This document shows positions 7,781 through 14,943 of a stretch of 64,000 nt of DNA, one piece after another. The notes under the pieces were generated by a model that worked only from the letters and a program-made list of their open reading frames with translations, made no database searches and had not been told where the DNA came from. The DNA comes from Nocardia asteroides (lineage in GTDB: Bacteria > Actinomycetota > Actinomycetes > Mycobacteriales > Mycobacteriaceae), in assembly GCF_021183625.1 (NCBI RefSeq), contig NZ_CP089214.1, positions 6,076,001 through 6,140,000 on the forward strand, given 5' to 3'. Each line of letters begins with the position of its first letter. Position 1 is the first letter of the stretch. Both the position numbers and the translations under genes were made by a program.

Positions 7781-8539
7781 TCAGCCCGTGGCCGCGCTGC
7801 GGGCGGTGCCCGCCGCGGCGGGTTCGCGCAGGTCGTAGAGGGCGTAGGCGGTGCGGATCACCGGCTGCGCGACATTGCGCACCCGGATGCCGCCCGGCGT
7901 CGTCCCGCGCTCGATGCCCGCGTGCGCGTGGCCGTGCAGCGCCAGCGCGACCCCCGCCTCGTCGATCACCTCGCCGAGCAGGTACGAGCCGAGGAAGGGG
8001 TAGATCTCCCGGGGCTCGCCGTGCAGGGTGTCGCTGATCGGGGAGTAGTGCGTGAGCGCCACCGTCGTGTCCGCCTCCAGCCCGGCCAGCGCGGTGCGCA
8101 GCGTCTCCGCCAGGTGCACGGTGTGCCCGGCGAAGTCGCGCATCTCGCGCTCGCCGAAGGCGCTGGCGCACTTGCCCGCGAAGCCGCCGCCGAAGCCCTT
8201 GGTGCCTGCGATCCCGAGCGTGCGGCCGCCGACCTCGACGGTGGTCGCGGTGCCCTCCAGCACCGTGATGCCGTGCTCGGTGAGCACCGCGGTGATCTCG
8301 TGCTCCTGATCGCTGTGGTGGTCGTGGTTACCGAGCACGGCGATCACCGGGACGCCGAGCTCGGCGAACTCGGCTGCGACCACCCGGCCCTCCTCGACGG
8401 TGCCGTGCCTGGTGAGGTCGCCCGCCAGCAGCAGCACGTCGGCGCGCTCCGGCAGCCCGGCCAGCACCGGGCGCAGCGTTCCGCCCGACTCGGCCCCGAG
8501 GTGGACATCGCCGACCGCCGCGATCCGCATGACGCTCAA
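7781..8539 (-). CDS. Metallophosphoesterase
   Basis: A 252-residue calcineurin-like phosphoesterase. All five metal-binding blocks are visible in order: GDVHLG (about 10-15), GDLTRHG, GNHDHH, THYSP and HGHAHAG. The enzyme hydrolyses phosphomonoesters or phosphodiesters using a di-metal centre; substrate unknown. It ends a three-gene operon (nucleotidyltransferase-like, BON, phosphoesterase) and its ATG overlaps the BON gene stop as ATGA. The operon promoter upstream of 9364 is SigF-like, which suggests a stress-linked role, possibly turnover of a nucleotide or nucleic acid made by the first gene; that link is inference. Confidence 0.85.
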   Translation of the reverse strand: MSVMRIAAVGDVHLGAESGGTLRPVLAGLPERADVLLLAGDLTRHGTVEEGRVVAAEFAELGVPVIAVLGNHDHHSDQEHEITAVLTEHGITVLEGTATTVEVGGRTLGIAGTKGFGGGFAGKCASAFGEREMRDFAGHTVHLAETLRTALAGLEADTTVALTHYSPISDTLHGEPREIYPFLGSYLLGEVIDEAGVALALHGHAHAGIERGTTPGGIRVRNVAQPVIRTAYALYDLREPAAAGTARSAATG

Positions 8540-8799
8540 CCCCTTTCGGCGGGTTCGAGGGTCTCGGCGCCGTCCGGGGCGGCCGGGAGCAGCACCCTGA
8601 TGTCGTTGTGCACGGTCGCCTCCGGCAGCTGCTCACGGATCACCGCCTCGATCATGTCGCGGCACTCGGCGCTGCTCACCTCGCCGCCGAGCACCACCAC
8701 CTCGCCGCGGATCGTGACGCCGATGCCGAGCTCCGCGGTGCGCGGATCCTCGGCGAGCGCCCGGCGCAGATGCGCCACCGTGTACTGCGGTCGTTCCAT
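8536..8799 (-). CDS. BON-domain protein
   Basis: An 87-residue protein that is essentially one BON domain: the segment from DPRTAELGIGVTIRGEVVVL to PEATVHNDIRVL has the alpha-beta-alpha-beta-beta pattern with the conserved central glycine (VVVLGGEVSS). BON domains bind phospholipid or other envelope ligands and are common in osmotic-stress proteins. There is no signal peptide. It lies 1 nt downstream of the nucleotidyltransferase gene and overlaps the phosphoesterase start by 4 nt, so all three should be made together. Confidence 0.75.
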   Translation of the reverse strand: MERPQYTVAHLRRALAEDPRTAELGIGVTIRGEVVVLGGEVSSAECRDMIEAVIREQLPEATVHNDIRVLLPAAPDGAETLEPAERG

Positions 8800-8800
8800 G

Positions 8801-9364
8801 TCAGCTCACCTTTCTGGTCGCGGTTATCCCGAGATCGTCGATCAGCCCGAGGAAGGCCCGCGCATAGGGCGAGTGCTCGGTCTGCTCCCGCACCGCCGCC
8901 CAGTCCACCTGTTCGCGCAGGTCGCGGGCGATGTGCAGGAGCGGGCTCAGGTCGAGCCGGTGCGCGTCGAAGACCAGCAGCTTGTCGACCATGAGGTCGG
9001 TGCCGCCGACCACCGGCGCCACGGTGGGGCCGATCCGCATCGGGGTGGCGCGGTCGAGCAGCTCGTCGGTGACCTCGCGGCAGTTGGGCCGGAAGATCAG
9101 ATCGATCAGGGTGTCGCCGTCGTAGACCTTCATCAGCCAGTCCTCGGCGGGCTCGCAGGCGCGCAGCCCGCTCTGCACCAGCGTGGTCACCGCCCGGCCG
9201 ACATCATCCGGCTTGAGGAAGAGGTCGACATCGTGGTCCGAGGCCGGGCCGCCGCGCGCGTACACCGCGCAGCCGCCCGCCACCGCGAACCGGATGTCGG
9301 TGACCGACAAGGCACTCACCGCGCGGGTGAGCGCGTGCAGTAGTTGCTCGATCGTCGGGGCCAT
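8801..9364 (-). CDS. Nucleotidyltransferase-fold protein
   Basis: A 187-residue protein with the core of the nucleotidyltransferase superfamily: RFAVAGGCAVYARG (25-38) then SDHDVDLFL (43-51), giving the GG and the D-x-D metal pair, and a third acidic position in LIDLIF. This is the layout of AbiEii/MenA-like or uncharacterised bacterial nucleotidyltransferases. No antitoxin-like partner is adjacent, so I do not call it a toxin. It heads the operon with the BON and phosphoesterase genes. ATG 9364 is 10 nt after a SigF-like -10 element. Confidence 0.72.
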   Translation of the reverse strand: MAPTIEQLLHALTRAVSALSVTDIRFAVAGGCAVYARGGPASDHDVDLFLKPDDVGRAVTTLVQSGLRACEPAEDWLMKVYDGDTLIDLIFRPNCREVTDELLDRATPMRIGPTVAPVVGGTDLMVDKLLVFDAHRLDLSPLLHIARDLREQVDWAAVREQTEHSPYARAFLGLIDDLGITATRKVS

Positions 9365-9374
9365 GCCGCCGCAC

Positions 9375-9398
9375 TACCCGTGGCGTTCCCGGTTAACC
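9375..9398 (-). promoter_or_regulatory. SigF-like promoter, minus strand, with shared palindromic -35
   Basis: On the minus strand: GGTTA (9398-9394), 14-bp spacer, GGGTA (9379-9375), then 10 nt to ATG 9364. The -35 is part of the palindrome GGTTAACC (9391-9398), which also serves the divergent gene. The spacer is 1 bp shorter than usual. Confidence 0.5.
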
Positions 9399-9416
9399 GC
9401 GCGGGTGAGCGGGGTA
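9391..9416 (+). promoter_or_regulatory. SigF-like promoter of the ChaB-family gene
   Basis: GGTTA (9391-9395), 16-bp spacer, GGGTA (9412-9416). It shares the GGTTAACC palindrome with the divergent promoter. The ChaB-family start codon follows 27 nt later with GAAGGAGG as RBS. Confidence 0.5.
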
Positions 9417-9443
9417 CCCGGGCGGTAGCGGAAGGAGGCCATC

Positions 9444-9869
9444 GTGCCGAAGACGAACGCCGAGGGCAAGGTGAAGAAGTCGGAGCTGCCCAGCACCGTG
9501 CGGCGCTCCCCGGCGAAGGCGCAGCGCACCTTCGCCGAGGCGCACGATTCCGCGCTGGAGAGCTACGACGGCGACGAATCGCGCGCGTACCGGGTGGGGT
9601 ACAGCGCGCTCAAACACAGCTACGAGAAGGTCGGCGACCACTGGGAGGCCAAGGAGCAGCGCGGCCCGTCGGACGAACACGCCGAGCGCCGCGGGCTGAA
9701 CACCGGCGGTGCGACCGCCGAGGGCGTGAACGCCAATGCCACCAAGAAACACCTGCTGGAGGTGGCGGGGCGGCTCGGCATCACCGGCCGCTGGCGGATG
9801 CGCAAGGACGAACTGGTCGACGCCGTCCAGCGCGCGAACCGGCGGGCCACCGCGGCGGCGCGCGAGTAG
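9444..9869 (+). CDS. ChaB-family protein with C-terminal Rho-N/SAP-like motif
   Basis: A 141-residue basic protein. Residues about 11-75 fit a ChaB domain: ELPSTVRRSPAKAQRTFAEA, then AYRVGYSALKHSYEKVGDHW. The C-terminus (about 97-130) has ATKKHLLEVAGRLGITGRWR followed by KDELVDAVQRANRR, a helix-extension-helix of the Rho N-terminal or SAP type that often binds nucleic acid. ChaB proteins are often linked to stress responses, but their biochemistry is poorly defined. GTG 9444 has the strong RBS GAAGGAGG. A SigF-like promoter lies directly upstream. Confidence 0.8.
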   Translation: MPKTNAEGKVKKSELPSTVRRSPAKAQRTFAEAHDSALESYDGDESRAYRVGYSALKHSYEKVGDHWEAKEQRGPSDEHAERRGLNTGGATAEGVNANATKKHLLEVAGRLGITGRWRMRKDELVDAVQRANRRATAAARE

Positions 9870-9886
9870 CGCCGCCGCGGGCCGGG

Positions 9887-10594
9887 TCACGGCCAGGAGG
9901 TCTCCGTGGAGGCGCAGACCACGAGTTCGCGCAGCTCGGAGCCCTCCGGCCGGGTCATGGCGTACAGGATGGTGTCCGCCACGTTCGCCGGGTCGTTGAG
10001 CTTCGCGTCCGGGCCCGGCTTGTACTGCTCCGGCCGGTCGTCGAAGAACGCGGTCCGCATGCCGCCGGGAATCAGCAGCGTCACCCCGATCTCCCCCGCC
10101 GTCTCCGCCGCGAGCGCCCTGGTGAATCCGACGACGCCGAACTTCGAGGCGCAGTAGGCGGTGGCGTCGGAGAGCGCGCGCAGCCCGAGCGTGGAGGCCA
10201 CCGTCACCACCCGCCCGTGCGTGGCGCGCAGCGCGGGTAGCGCCGCCCGCACCACCGCCGCGGTGCCGAGCAGGTTCACCTTGATCACCCGCTCCCAGGT
10301 CTCGGTGTCCAGGTCGGCGAGGGTGCCGCAGGCGTCGGTGCCCGCCGCGGTGACCACGCCGTCCAACCGGCCGCCCGCCCGACGCACCAGCGCCTCGACC
10401 GCGCTCGCCGCGTCGCCGCTGTCGGCGAGGTCGGCGTACTCCCAGGCCAGCTCGGTGTCGTCCGGCTTGTCCCGGTCGATGATCAGCGGGGTGCCGCCCG
10501 CGGCGAGCACGGCCCGCGCGGTGGCGGCGCCGAGCCCTGAGGCTCCGCCGGTGATCAGGACTGTGCCGGGCGAACGGGGGGTGGAGTCGGGCAT
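9887..10594 (-). CDS. Short-chain dehydrogenase/reductase
   Basis: A 235-residue classical SDR. The cofactor motif TGGASGLG is at residues 15-22, the catalytic Ser is in VASTLG, and Tyr-Lys is in YCASKFG. PGGMRTAF follows as the usual PG motif. The acidic residue IIDRDKPDD at the end of strand 2 suggests NAD(H) preference. ATG 10594 has GAGAGGAG upstream. It lies 24 nt downstream of a GT4 gene in the same direction, so it may modify a sugar or lipid in the same pathway. It is not an HldD-type heptose epimerase, which belongs to the extended SDR class and is about 310 residues. Confidence 0.82.
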   Translation of the reverse strand: MPDSTPRSPGTVLITGGASGLGAATARAVLAAGGTPLIIDRDKPDDTELAWEYADLADSGDAASAVEALVRRAGGRLDGVVTAAGTDACGTLADLDTETWERVIKVNLLGTAAVVRAALPALRATHGRVVTVASTLGLRALSDATAYCASKFGVVGFTRALAAETAGEIGVTLLIPGGMRTAFFDDRPEQYKPGPDAKLNDPANVADTILYAMTRPEGSELRELVVCASTETSWP

Positions 10595-10617
10595 GAGTTC
10601 TCCTCTCGAGGGGTGGG

Positions 10618-11829
10618 TCAACCGGTGGGGGAGGCGATGTCGGCGGCGGCGCGTGCGGGCACGGCGGCGCGGTACGCGGCGGCGGTGCGCTCGGCCACCC
10701 GGTCCCAGCCGTAGCCGTCGCGGGCGCGGCGCAGCCCGGCCGCGCCCTGTCGTTCGCGCAGCGCCGGGTCGGCGAGCAGGGTGCGCAGCGCGCCCGCCAG
10801 CGCGAGCGGGTCGCGCGGCGGAATCAGCCGGCCGGTCACGCCGTCCACCACGGTGTCGAGCAGCCCGCCGACCGCGCTCGCCACCACCGGCCTGCCGCAG
10901 GCCATGGCCTCCACCGGGACGATGCCGAACGGCTCGTACCAGGGCGTGCAGAGCACCGCGTCGGCCGAGCGCAGCAGCGCGGGCATCTCGGCGCGGTCGA
11001 CGGTGCCCGCGAAGCGCACCCGGTCGGCGACGCCGTACTCCGCGGCGACCGCGCGCAGCCGGGCCGGCTCGGCCTCGCCCGCCTCGTCCGGTGCGCCGCC
11101 CGCGATCACCAGCTCGGTCTCCGGCAGCTCCTGCAGCGCCATGATCGCGGTGTCGAAGCCCTTGCGCCGGACCATCCGGCCCACCGAGACCAGCCGGTGC
11201 CGCGCGCCGCGCGCCGCGACCGGGCCGTCCGGGCCGAAGGCGCCGAGATCGACCCCGCACGGCACCACCGAGGTGCGGAACCGCGGCACCCCCATCCTGG
11301 CCAGCTCGGTCACCTCGTCGGTGCAGGTGGCGATGATCCCGGTGGCCCTGGTCGCGACCCGGCGCTCCAGCCGGATCCGGGTGCGCGGGCTGGTGTCGGC
11401 GAGCCCCTGGTAGCGGCGCTTGACCGTCCCGAGCGCGTGGAAGGTGAGCAGCACCGGCAGGTCGAGCGGCCGGGCCGCGGAATCCGCCGCGATGCCCGAC
11501 ATCCAGAAGTGCGCGTGCACCAGCTCGGGGCGCTCGTCGGCCCAGTGGTCCGCCAGGAATCGGGCGAAGTCGCCGAGGTGCGGCAGGATGTCGTCCTTGG
11601 GGATCCGCTCCGCCGGGCCCGCCGGCACGTGCACCACGCGATACCCCGCCCCGGCGACGGTGCTCTCCGGCAGCTCCGGAGCGTCGCGGCGGGTGTAGAC
11701 GGTCACCTCGTGCCCCTGCCGGGTCAACGCCGCCGACAGCTCCGCGACGTGCACGTTCTGGCCGCCCGCGTCCACCCCGCCGAGCGCGGCGAGCGGGCTC
11801 GCGTGTTCGGAAACCATCGCGATCTTCAT
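10618..11829 (-). CDS. GT4 family glycosyltransferase, MshA/sucrose-phosphate-synthase-like
   Basis: A 403-residue GT-B enzyme. The N-terminus MKIAMVSEHASPLAALGGVD continues into AGGQNVHVAEL, the GGQ loop of MshA and sucrose phosphate synthases. LVHAHFWMSG, VVPCGVDLGAFG, SVGRMVRRKGFDTAI and the EX7E motif PFGIVPVEAMACGRPVV follow in order. The donor is probably a nucleotide sugar; the acceptor is unknown. It lies in the heptose/glycosyltransferase region and is followed by an SDR. A second MshA-type mycothiol enzyme is possible, but no other mycothiol gene is nearby. Confidence 0.85.
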   Translation of the reverse strand: MKIAMVSEHASPLAALGGVDAGGQNVHVAELSAALTRQGHEVTVYTRRDAPELPESTVAGAGYRVVHVPAGPAERIPKDDILPHLGDFARFLADHWADERPELVHAHFWMSGIAADSAARPLDLPVLLTFHALGTVKRRYQGLADTSPRTRIRLERRVATRATGIIATCTDEVTELARMGVPRFRTSVVPCGVDLGAFGPDGPVAARGARHRLVSVGRMVRRKGFDTAIMALQELPETELVIAGGAPDEAGEAEPARLRAVAAEYGVADRVRFAGTVDRAEMPALLRSADAVLCTPWYEPFGIVPVEAMACGRPVVASAVGGLLDTVVDGVTGRLIPPRDPLALAGALRTLLADPALRERQGAAGLRRARDGYGWDRVAERTAAAYRAAVPARAAADIASPTG

Positions 11830-11906
11830 GCGCTGCTCCGTATCTGCTCGGGCCGGTAAGCCGATGATTCGGCGCCGTACTTCCCGGGCTTCTCGGAGCG
11901 AAACTG

Positions 11907-12137
11907 CTAGAACTGCAGAACCACCGTGGTCACCGCGGCGATCAGGAAGACCGCGACCAGCACCACCCCGAGAATGATGGCGACGACCCCGGTGATCGGG
12001 AAGTGATGCCTGGTCGCGGGCTCGGGGGCGGAGAGCCCCGAGGTCTGCGGGGTGTCCGGCGGGGTGTCGCCCGGCCGGACCCCGCCGCCGGGCTCCAGAT
12101 CGGGGACGCGGGCCGGATCGGGATCCATCGAGGCCAT
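11907..12137 (-). CDS. Small single-pass membrane protein
   Basis: A 76-residue protein with a Pro/Asp-rich soluble N-terminus (about 1-48) and one C-terminal transmembrane helix (about 50-72: GVVAIILGVVLVAVFLIAAV). ATG 12137 follows AGGAG by 5 nt. I recognise no family. It lies 8 nt downstream of a 40-residue membrane protein gene, so both are probably on one transcript from the SigF-like promoter near 12.29 kb. Confidence 0.65.
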   Translation of the reverse strand: MASMDPDPARVPDLEPGGGVRPGDTPPDTPQTSGLSAPEPATRHHFPITGVVAIILGVVLVAVFLIAAVTTVVLQF

Positions 12138-12145
12138 GAGTGCTC

Positions 12146-12268
12146 CTATTCGGGGTTGCCGGGATTGCCGGTGTTGCGCGCGGTGCCGGGACGCTGCCCG
12201 CGGCGCCTGCGCACCAGCAGGACAGCGCCGACGATCAGCGCGATCGCGAGTATCACCAGGAGTTCCAT
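12146..12268 (-). CDS. 40-residue membrane protein
   Basis: Reading the minus strand from ATG 12268 to TAG gives MELLVILAIALIVGAVLLVR followed by RRRGQRP and an Asn/Gly/Pro tail. It is one hydrophobic helix followed by a basic cytoplasmic stretch, so a type of small membrane peptide oriented N-out or as a hairpin-free anchor. The start lies exactly 10 nt after a SigF-like GGGTA, the same geometry as longer genes here, which supports it being a real leaderless-type gene. No family is recognised. Confidence 0.6.
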   Translation of the reverse strand: MELLVILAIALIVGAVLLVRRRRGQRPGTARNTGNPGNPE

Positions 12269-12278
12269 GCGACGCGGC

Positions 12279-12303
12279 TACCCGTCGCCCGCGCGCCGAA
12301 TCC
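12279..12303 (-). promoter_or_regulatory. SigF-like promoter of the small membrane protein pair
   Basis: On the minus strand: GGATT (12303-12299), 15-bp spacer, GGGTA (12283-12279), 10 nt to ATG 12268. The -35 differs from GGTTT at one base. Confidence 0.5.
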
Positions 12304-12414
12304 GGCCGGTAACGAGCGGCTACATTCCGCGGACGTGGGCGCGGAGCACGTGCCAGACTGGGCCCCTGGTTGAGTTCACAGCCGTGACCACCGCTCCCCA
12401 CCGGGAGGTCGCTC

Positions 12415-12780
12415 ATGTCCGCAGTAGATGTTCCGCCCCGCCGACGACGCTGGGAGCCCCGGGTACACCGGATGGCCGACTGCCTGGTGGTGCGGGTCGA
12501 GGGCGAACTCGACGCCGCCGGATACCCCGAGTTCAGCTCGGTGCTGGAGCGCGCGGTGCGCACCGGCGGCCGCTGCGTCGTCGTCGACCTGCGGCCGACC
12601 CGGTTCCTCAGTCTCCGCGCGGCGACCATGCTCGGCTCGGTCAAGCAGCGCAGCTCGGGCAGCGGCTCCGAGCTGCGGCTGGTGGCGGGCCGGGCCGACG
12701 TGGAGCGGGCGCTCGAGGTCACCGGCGTGCGGCCGCTGTTCCGCCCCTACACCTCCATGCGCGACGCGCTCGCGGGCTGA
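12415..12780 (+). CDS. STAS-domain anti-anti-sigma factor (RsbV/Rsf-like)
   Basis: A 121-residue single STAS domain: CLVVRVEGELDAAGYPEFSS (about 23-42), then CVVVDLRPTRFLSLRAATML, where the serine in FLSLR sits at the position of the phosphorylated serine of RsbV/SpoIIAA. Such proteins bind the RsbW kinase and release SigF when dephosphorylated. The next genes downstream are a PAS-ANTAR protein, RsbW and SigF, so it is the likely antagonist of this RsbW. The usual D-S-S-G sequence is altered, so phosphorylation should be tested rather than assumed. Confidence 0.78.
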   Translation: MSAVDVPPRRRRWEPRVHRMADCLVVRVEGELDAAGYPEFSSVLERAVRTGGRCVVVDLRPTRFLSLRAATMLGSVKQRSSGSGSELRLVAGRADVERALEVTGVRPLFRPYTSMRDALAG

Positions 12781-12819
12781 ACCGCGCCGGACCGCGGCGG
12801 TAGCGCCGATAATCGTGCG

Positions 12820-13497
12820 GTGACGGAAGGCAGGCCGGTACCGCCCGCGGCGGCGGCGGATCGGGTGATCGGCGGGGGAGCGCGGCAGCACGTCGGCAGC
12901 TTCCGGTTCTGGTTCGCGACCCAGGCGTGGGAGTGGTCCGACGAGGTCGCGGTGATGCACGGCTACCCGCCGGGCACCCCGGCGCCGGACACCGAGCGGC
13001 TGCTCACGCACAAGCACCCGGACGACCGCGAACAGGTCGCCGACCGGCTGGCCAGGTCCATCGCGCACGGCGAGCCGTTCTGCAGCAGCCACCGGATCGT
13101 CGACACCGGGGGTGAGGTGCACCACGTCATCGTGGTGGCCGACCGGGTCACCGGCGACGGCGGCGCGGTGCTCGGCACCGCGGGCTACTACGTCGACGTC
13201 ACCGGCACCCTCGCCGTGCACCGCCGCGAGACGCTGGACGAGCAGCTGCCCGAGCTCTACGCCGCCCGCGCGGTGATCGAGCAGGCCAAGGGCGCGCTCA
13301 TGCTGGTCTACGGGGTGAGCCCGGAGCAGGCGTTCCGGGTGCTGAGCTGGCGCTCCCAGGAGACCAACGTCAAACTGCGCACGCTGGCGACCCGGCTGAT
13401 CGCCGACTTCGGCACGCTCTCCCCGTTCTCCGCGGGCGCCCGCGGCCGCTTCGACCACCTGCTGCTCACCGCGCACGAGCGCGTCGAGGAGGAGTGA
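12820..13497 (+). CDS. PAS-ANTAR sensor, RNA-binding antiterminator type
   Basis: A 225-residue protein. Residues about 25-130 form a PAS/PAC domain (WEWSDEVAVMHGYPPG, THKHPDDREQV, GTAGYYVDVT). Residues about 145-205 are an ANTAR domain: ARAVIEQAKGALMLVYGVSP, then AFRVLSWRSQETNVKLRTLA. ANTAR domains bind two-hairpin RNA antiterminators. GTG 12820 begins the frame; no strong RBS is visible. It lies between the STAS and rsbW genes, so it may sense a signal and act on the sigF leader, but that is inference. A paralogue lies at 55.1 kb. Confidence 0.8.
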   Translation: MTEGRPVPPAAAADRVIGGGARQHVGSFRFWFATQAWEWSDEVAVMHGYPPGTPAPDTERLLTHKHPDDREQVADRLARSIAHGEPFCSSHRIVDTGGEVHHVIVVADRVTGDGGAVLGTAGYYVDVTGTLAVHRRETLDEQLPELYAARAVIEQAKGALMLVYGVSPEQAFRVLSWRSQETNVKLRTLATRLIADFGTLSPFSAGARGRFDHLLLTAHERVEEE

Positions 13498-13502
13498 CCG
13501 AC

Positions 13503-13527
13503 GGTTTCGCCTGGGTGGCAACGGGTA
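13503..13527 (+). promoter_or_regulatory. SigF promoter of rsbW-sigF (autoregulation)
   Basis: GGTTT (13503-13507), 15-bp spacer, GGGTA (13523-13527): a perfect match to the mycobacterial SigF consensus. It starts right after the PAS-ANTAR stop and gives an estimated 155-nt leader before rsbW at 13692. The match predicts positive autoregulation of sigF, as known in mycobacteria. Confidence 0.8.
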
Positions 13528-13691
13528 AGCGATCGGTGATCACCGGGTGGCGAGGTGCGGGCGGTGTGCGGGCCGCACCGCCACCCGGTTCCCCTTATAC
13601 GTGTACGTGGACCGATGCCGGAGCGGGATGCCGGGTGCGGTCGGGTAGCGTGGCCGCTCGGTCGGCCTCGAGAACAAGGTGGTGGTGGGCA

Positions 13692-14120
13692 ATGGGGGAA
13701 AAGACTCCCCGATCCTCGACGGATACGACGACGATCGGGGTGCGCGTCCCGGCATCGCTCGAGCAGCTGACCATGCTGCGGGCGCTCGCCGAGACGGTGG
13801 CCCTCATCGCTGATTTCGCCATCGACGAGGTCACCGACATCCGGCTCGCGCTGGACGAGGTGGCCACGTCGCTGATCATGGACGCCGTTCCCGGCTCCGA
13901 CCTGGACTGCGAGTTCAGCTACGAGGCGGGCCGGATGTTCGTCCGGGTGCGGGCCACCGCGGCCGCCGAGGGCGGCATCGGCGAGTCCGGCTTCGGCTGG
14001 CACATCGTGCGCACCCTCACCGAATCCATCTCGTCGGCGCAGGCGCCGTTCGACAGCGCGCGCTCCGGCTACCCGACCGAGGTCGACTTCACCTGGGTCC
14101 GCGGCGCCGATGGCGGCTGA
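13692..14120 (+). CDS. rsbW: Anti-sigma-F factor, RsbW/UsfX-like HATPase
   Basis: A 142-residue GHKL-fold protein. The helix LDEVATSLIMDAVPG corresponds to the N-box but has Ser where histidine kinases and Bacillus RsbW have Asn; as far as I remember mycobacterial UsfX also lacks it. SGFGWHIVRTLT is the G2-like region. It should bind SigF and hold it inactive, and may phosphorylate STAS antagonists. ATG 13692 is chosen; the frame is open upstream but lies across the promoter. It overlaps sigF by 11 nt, so the two are translationally coupled. A diverged paralogue is at 41.0 kb. Confidence 0.82.
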   Translation: MGEKTPRSSTDTTTIGVRVPASLEQLTMLRALAETVALIADFAIDEVTDIRLALDEVATSLIMDAVPGSDLDCEFSYEAGRMFVRVRATAAAEGGIGESGFGWHIVRTLTESISSAQAPFDSARSGYPTEVDFTWVRGADGG

Positions 14121-14925
14121 GCCGGGCTCCGGCCGGAGATCCGGCGGCTACGAGAACACCGAGCCGCTCTTCGAGGAGATCGCCGCGCTCGGCCCCGACG
14201 CGGAGCCGCGCCGCCAGGCGCTGCGCGCGCAGCTCATCGCGACCTGCCTGCCGCTGGCCGAGCACATCGCGCGCAAATTCTCCGGCCGCGGCGAGAACTT
14301 CGACGACCTGCTGCAGGTGGCGCGGCTCGGGCTGGTCCAAGCGGTGGACCGCTACGACGTGAGCCGCGGCTCGTCCTTCCTGTCCTTCGCGGTGCCGACC
14401 GTCATGGGCGAGGTGCGCAGGCACTTCCGGGACAACACCTGGTCGGTACGGGTGCCGCGGCGCACCAAGGAGATTCAGCTGAGCATCGGCGGCACCGTCG
14501 AGGGGCTCTCGCAGAAACTCGGGCGGATGCCGCGGGCGCGGGAGATCGCCGACGAACTCGGGGTCGATGTCGTCGAGGTGACGCAGGCGTTGATCGCGAG
14601 CAACGCCTACCAGTCCCAGTCGCTGGATGCCGTCGCGGCCGAAGGGGATTCGGACAACGCACCGCTGCCGCTACTGGCCAGGCTCGGCGCCGAGGAGCCC
14701 TCGTACCACCTGATCGAGGACTTCATGGCGGTGCGGCCGCTGATCGAGAAGCTGCCGGAGCGCGAGCGCGCGGTGCTGGTCATGCGGTTCTTCGAGAACC
14801 GGACGCAGTCGCAGATCGCCGAGCAGCTGGGGGTCTCGCAGATGCACGTCTCGCGGATTCTCGCCAAGACGCTCGCCGGGCTGCGGGACGAGGTCTTCAA
14901 GGACGACGAGGTTTTCAAGGACTGA
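14110..14925 (+). CDS. sigF: RNA polymerase sigma factor SigF/SigB family
   Basis: A 271-residue group 3 sigma factor. Region 2 shows FDDLLQVARLGLVQAVDRYD and FLSFAVPTVMGEVRRHFRDN; region 3 has VRVPRRTKEIQLSIGGTVEG; region 4 has LPERERAVLVMRFFENRTQS and the helix-turn-helix IAEQLGVSQMHVSRILAKTL. It directs stress, stationary-phase and envelope genes; the matching promoters (GGTTT-N15-16-GGGTA) are frequent in this window. It overlaps rsbW by 11 nt. The C-terminus ends in a duplicated DEVFKD hexapeptide. Confidence 0.92.
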   Translation: MAAEPGSGRRSGGYENTEPLFEEIAALGPDAEPRRQALRAQLIATCLPLAEHIARKFSGRGENFDDLLQVARLGLVQAVDRYDVSRGSSFLSFAVPTVMGEVRRHFRDNTWSVRVPRRTKEIQLSIGGTVEGLSQKLGRMPRAREIADELGVDVVEVTQALIASNAYQSQSLDAVAAEGDSDNAPLPLLARLGAEEPSYHLIEDFMAVRPLIEKLPERERAVLVMRFFENRTQSQIAEQLGVSQMHVSRILAKTLAGLRDEVFKDDEVFKD

Positions 14926-14943
14926 GCCCGCGTCCCGCCGCGG

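Noticed and set aside
8801..9364. Nucleotidyltransferase as an AbiEii-type toxin
   Set aside because: There is no AbiEi-like or other antitoxin gene adjacent; the neighbours are a BON protein and a phosphoesterase.
9887..10594. SDR as HldD-type ADP-heptose epimerase
   Set aside because: It is a 235-residue classical SDR with a YCASK motif. HldD belongs to the extended SDR class and is longer.
13643..13647. A second GGGTA upstream of rsbW
   Set aside because: There is no -35 partner at the right distance; the perfect pair at 13503-13527 explains the operon better.
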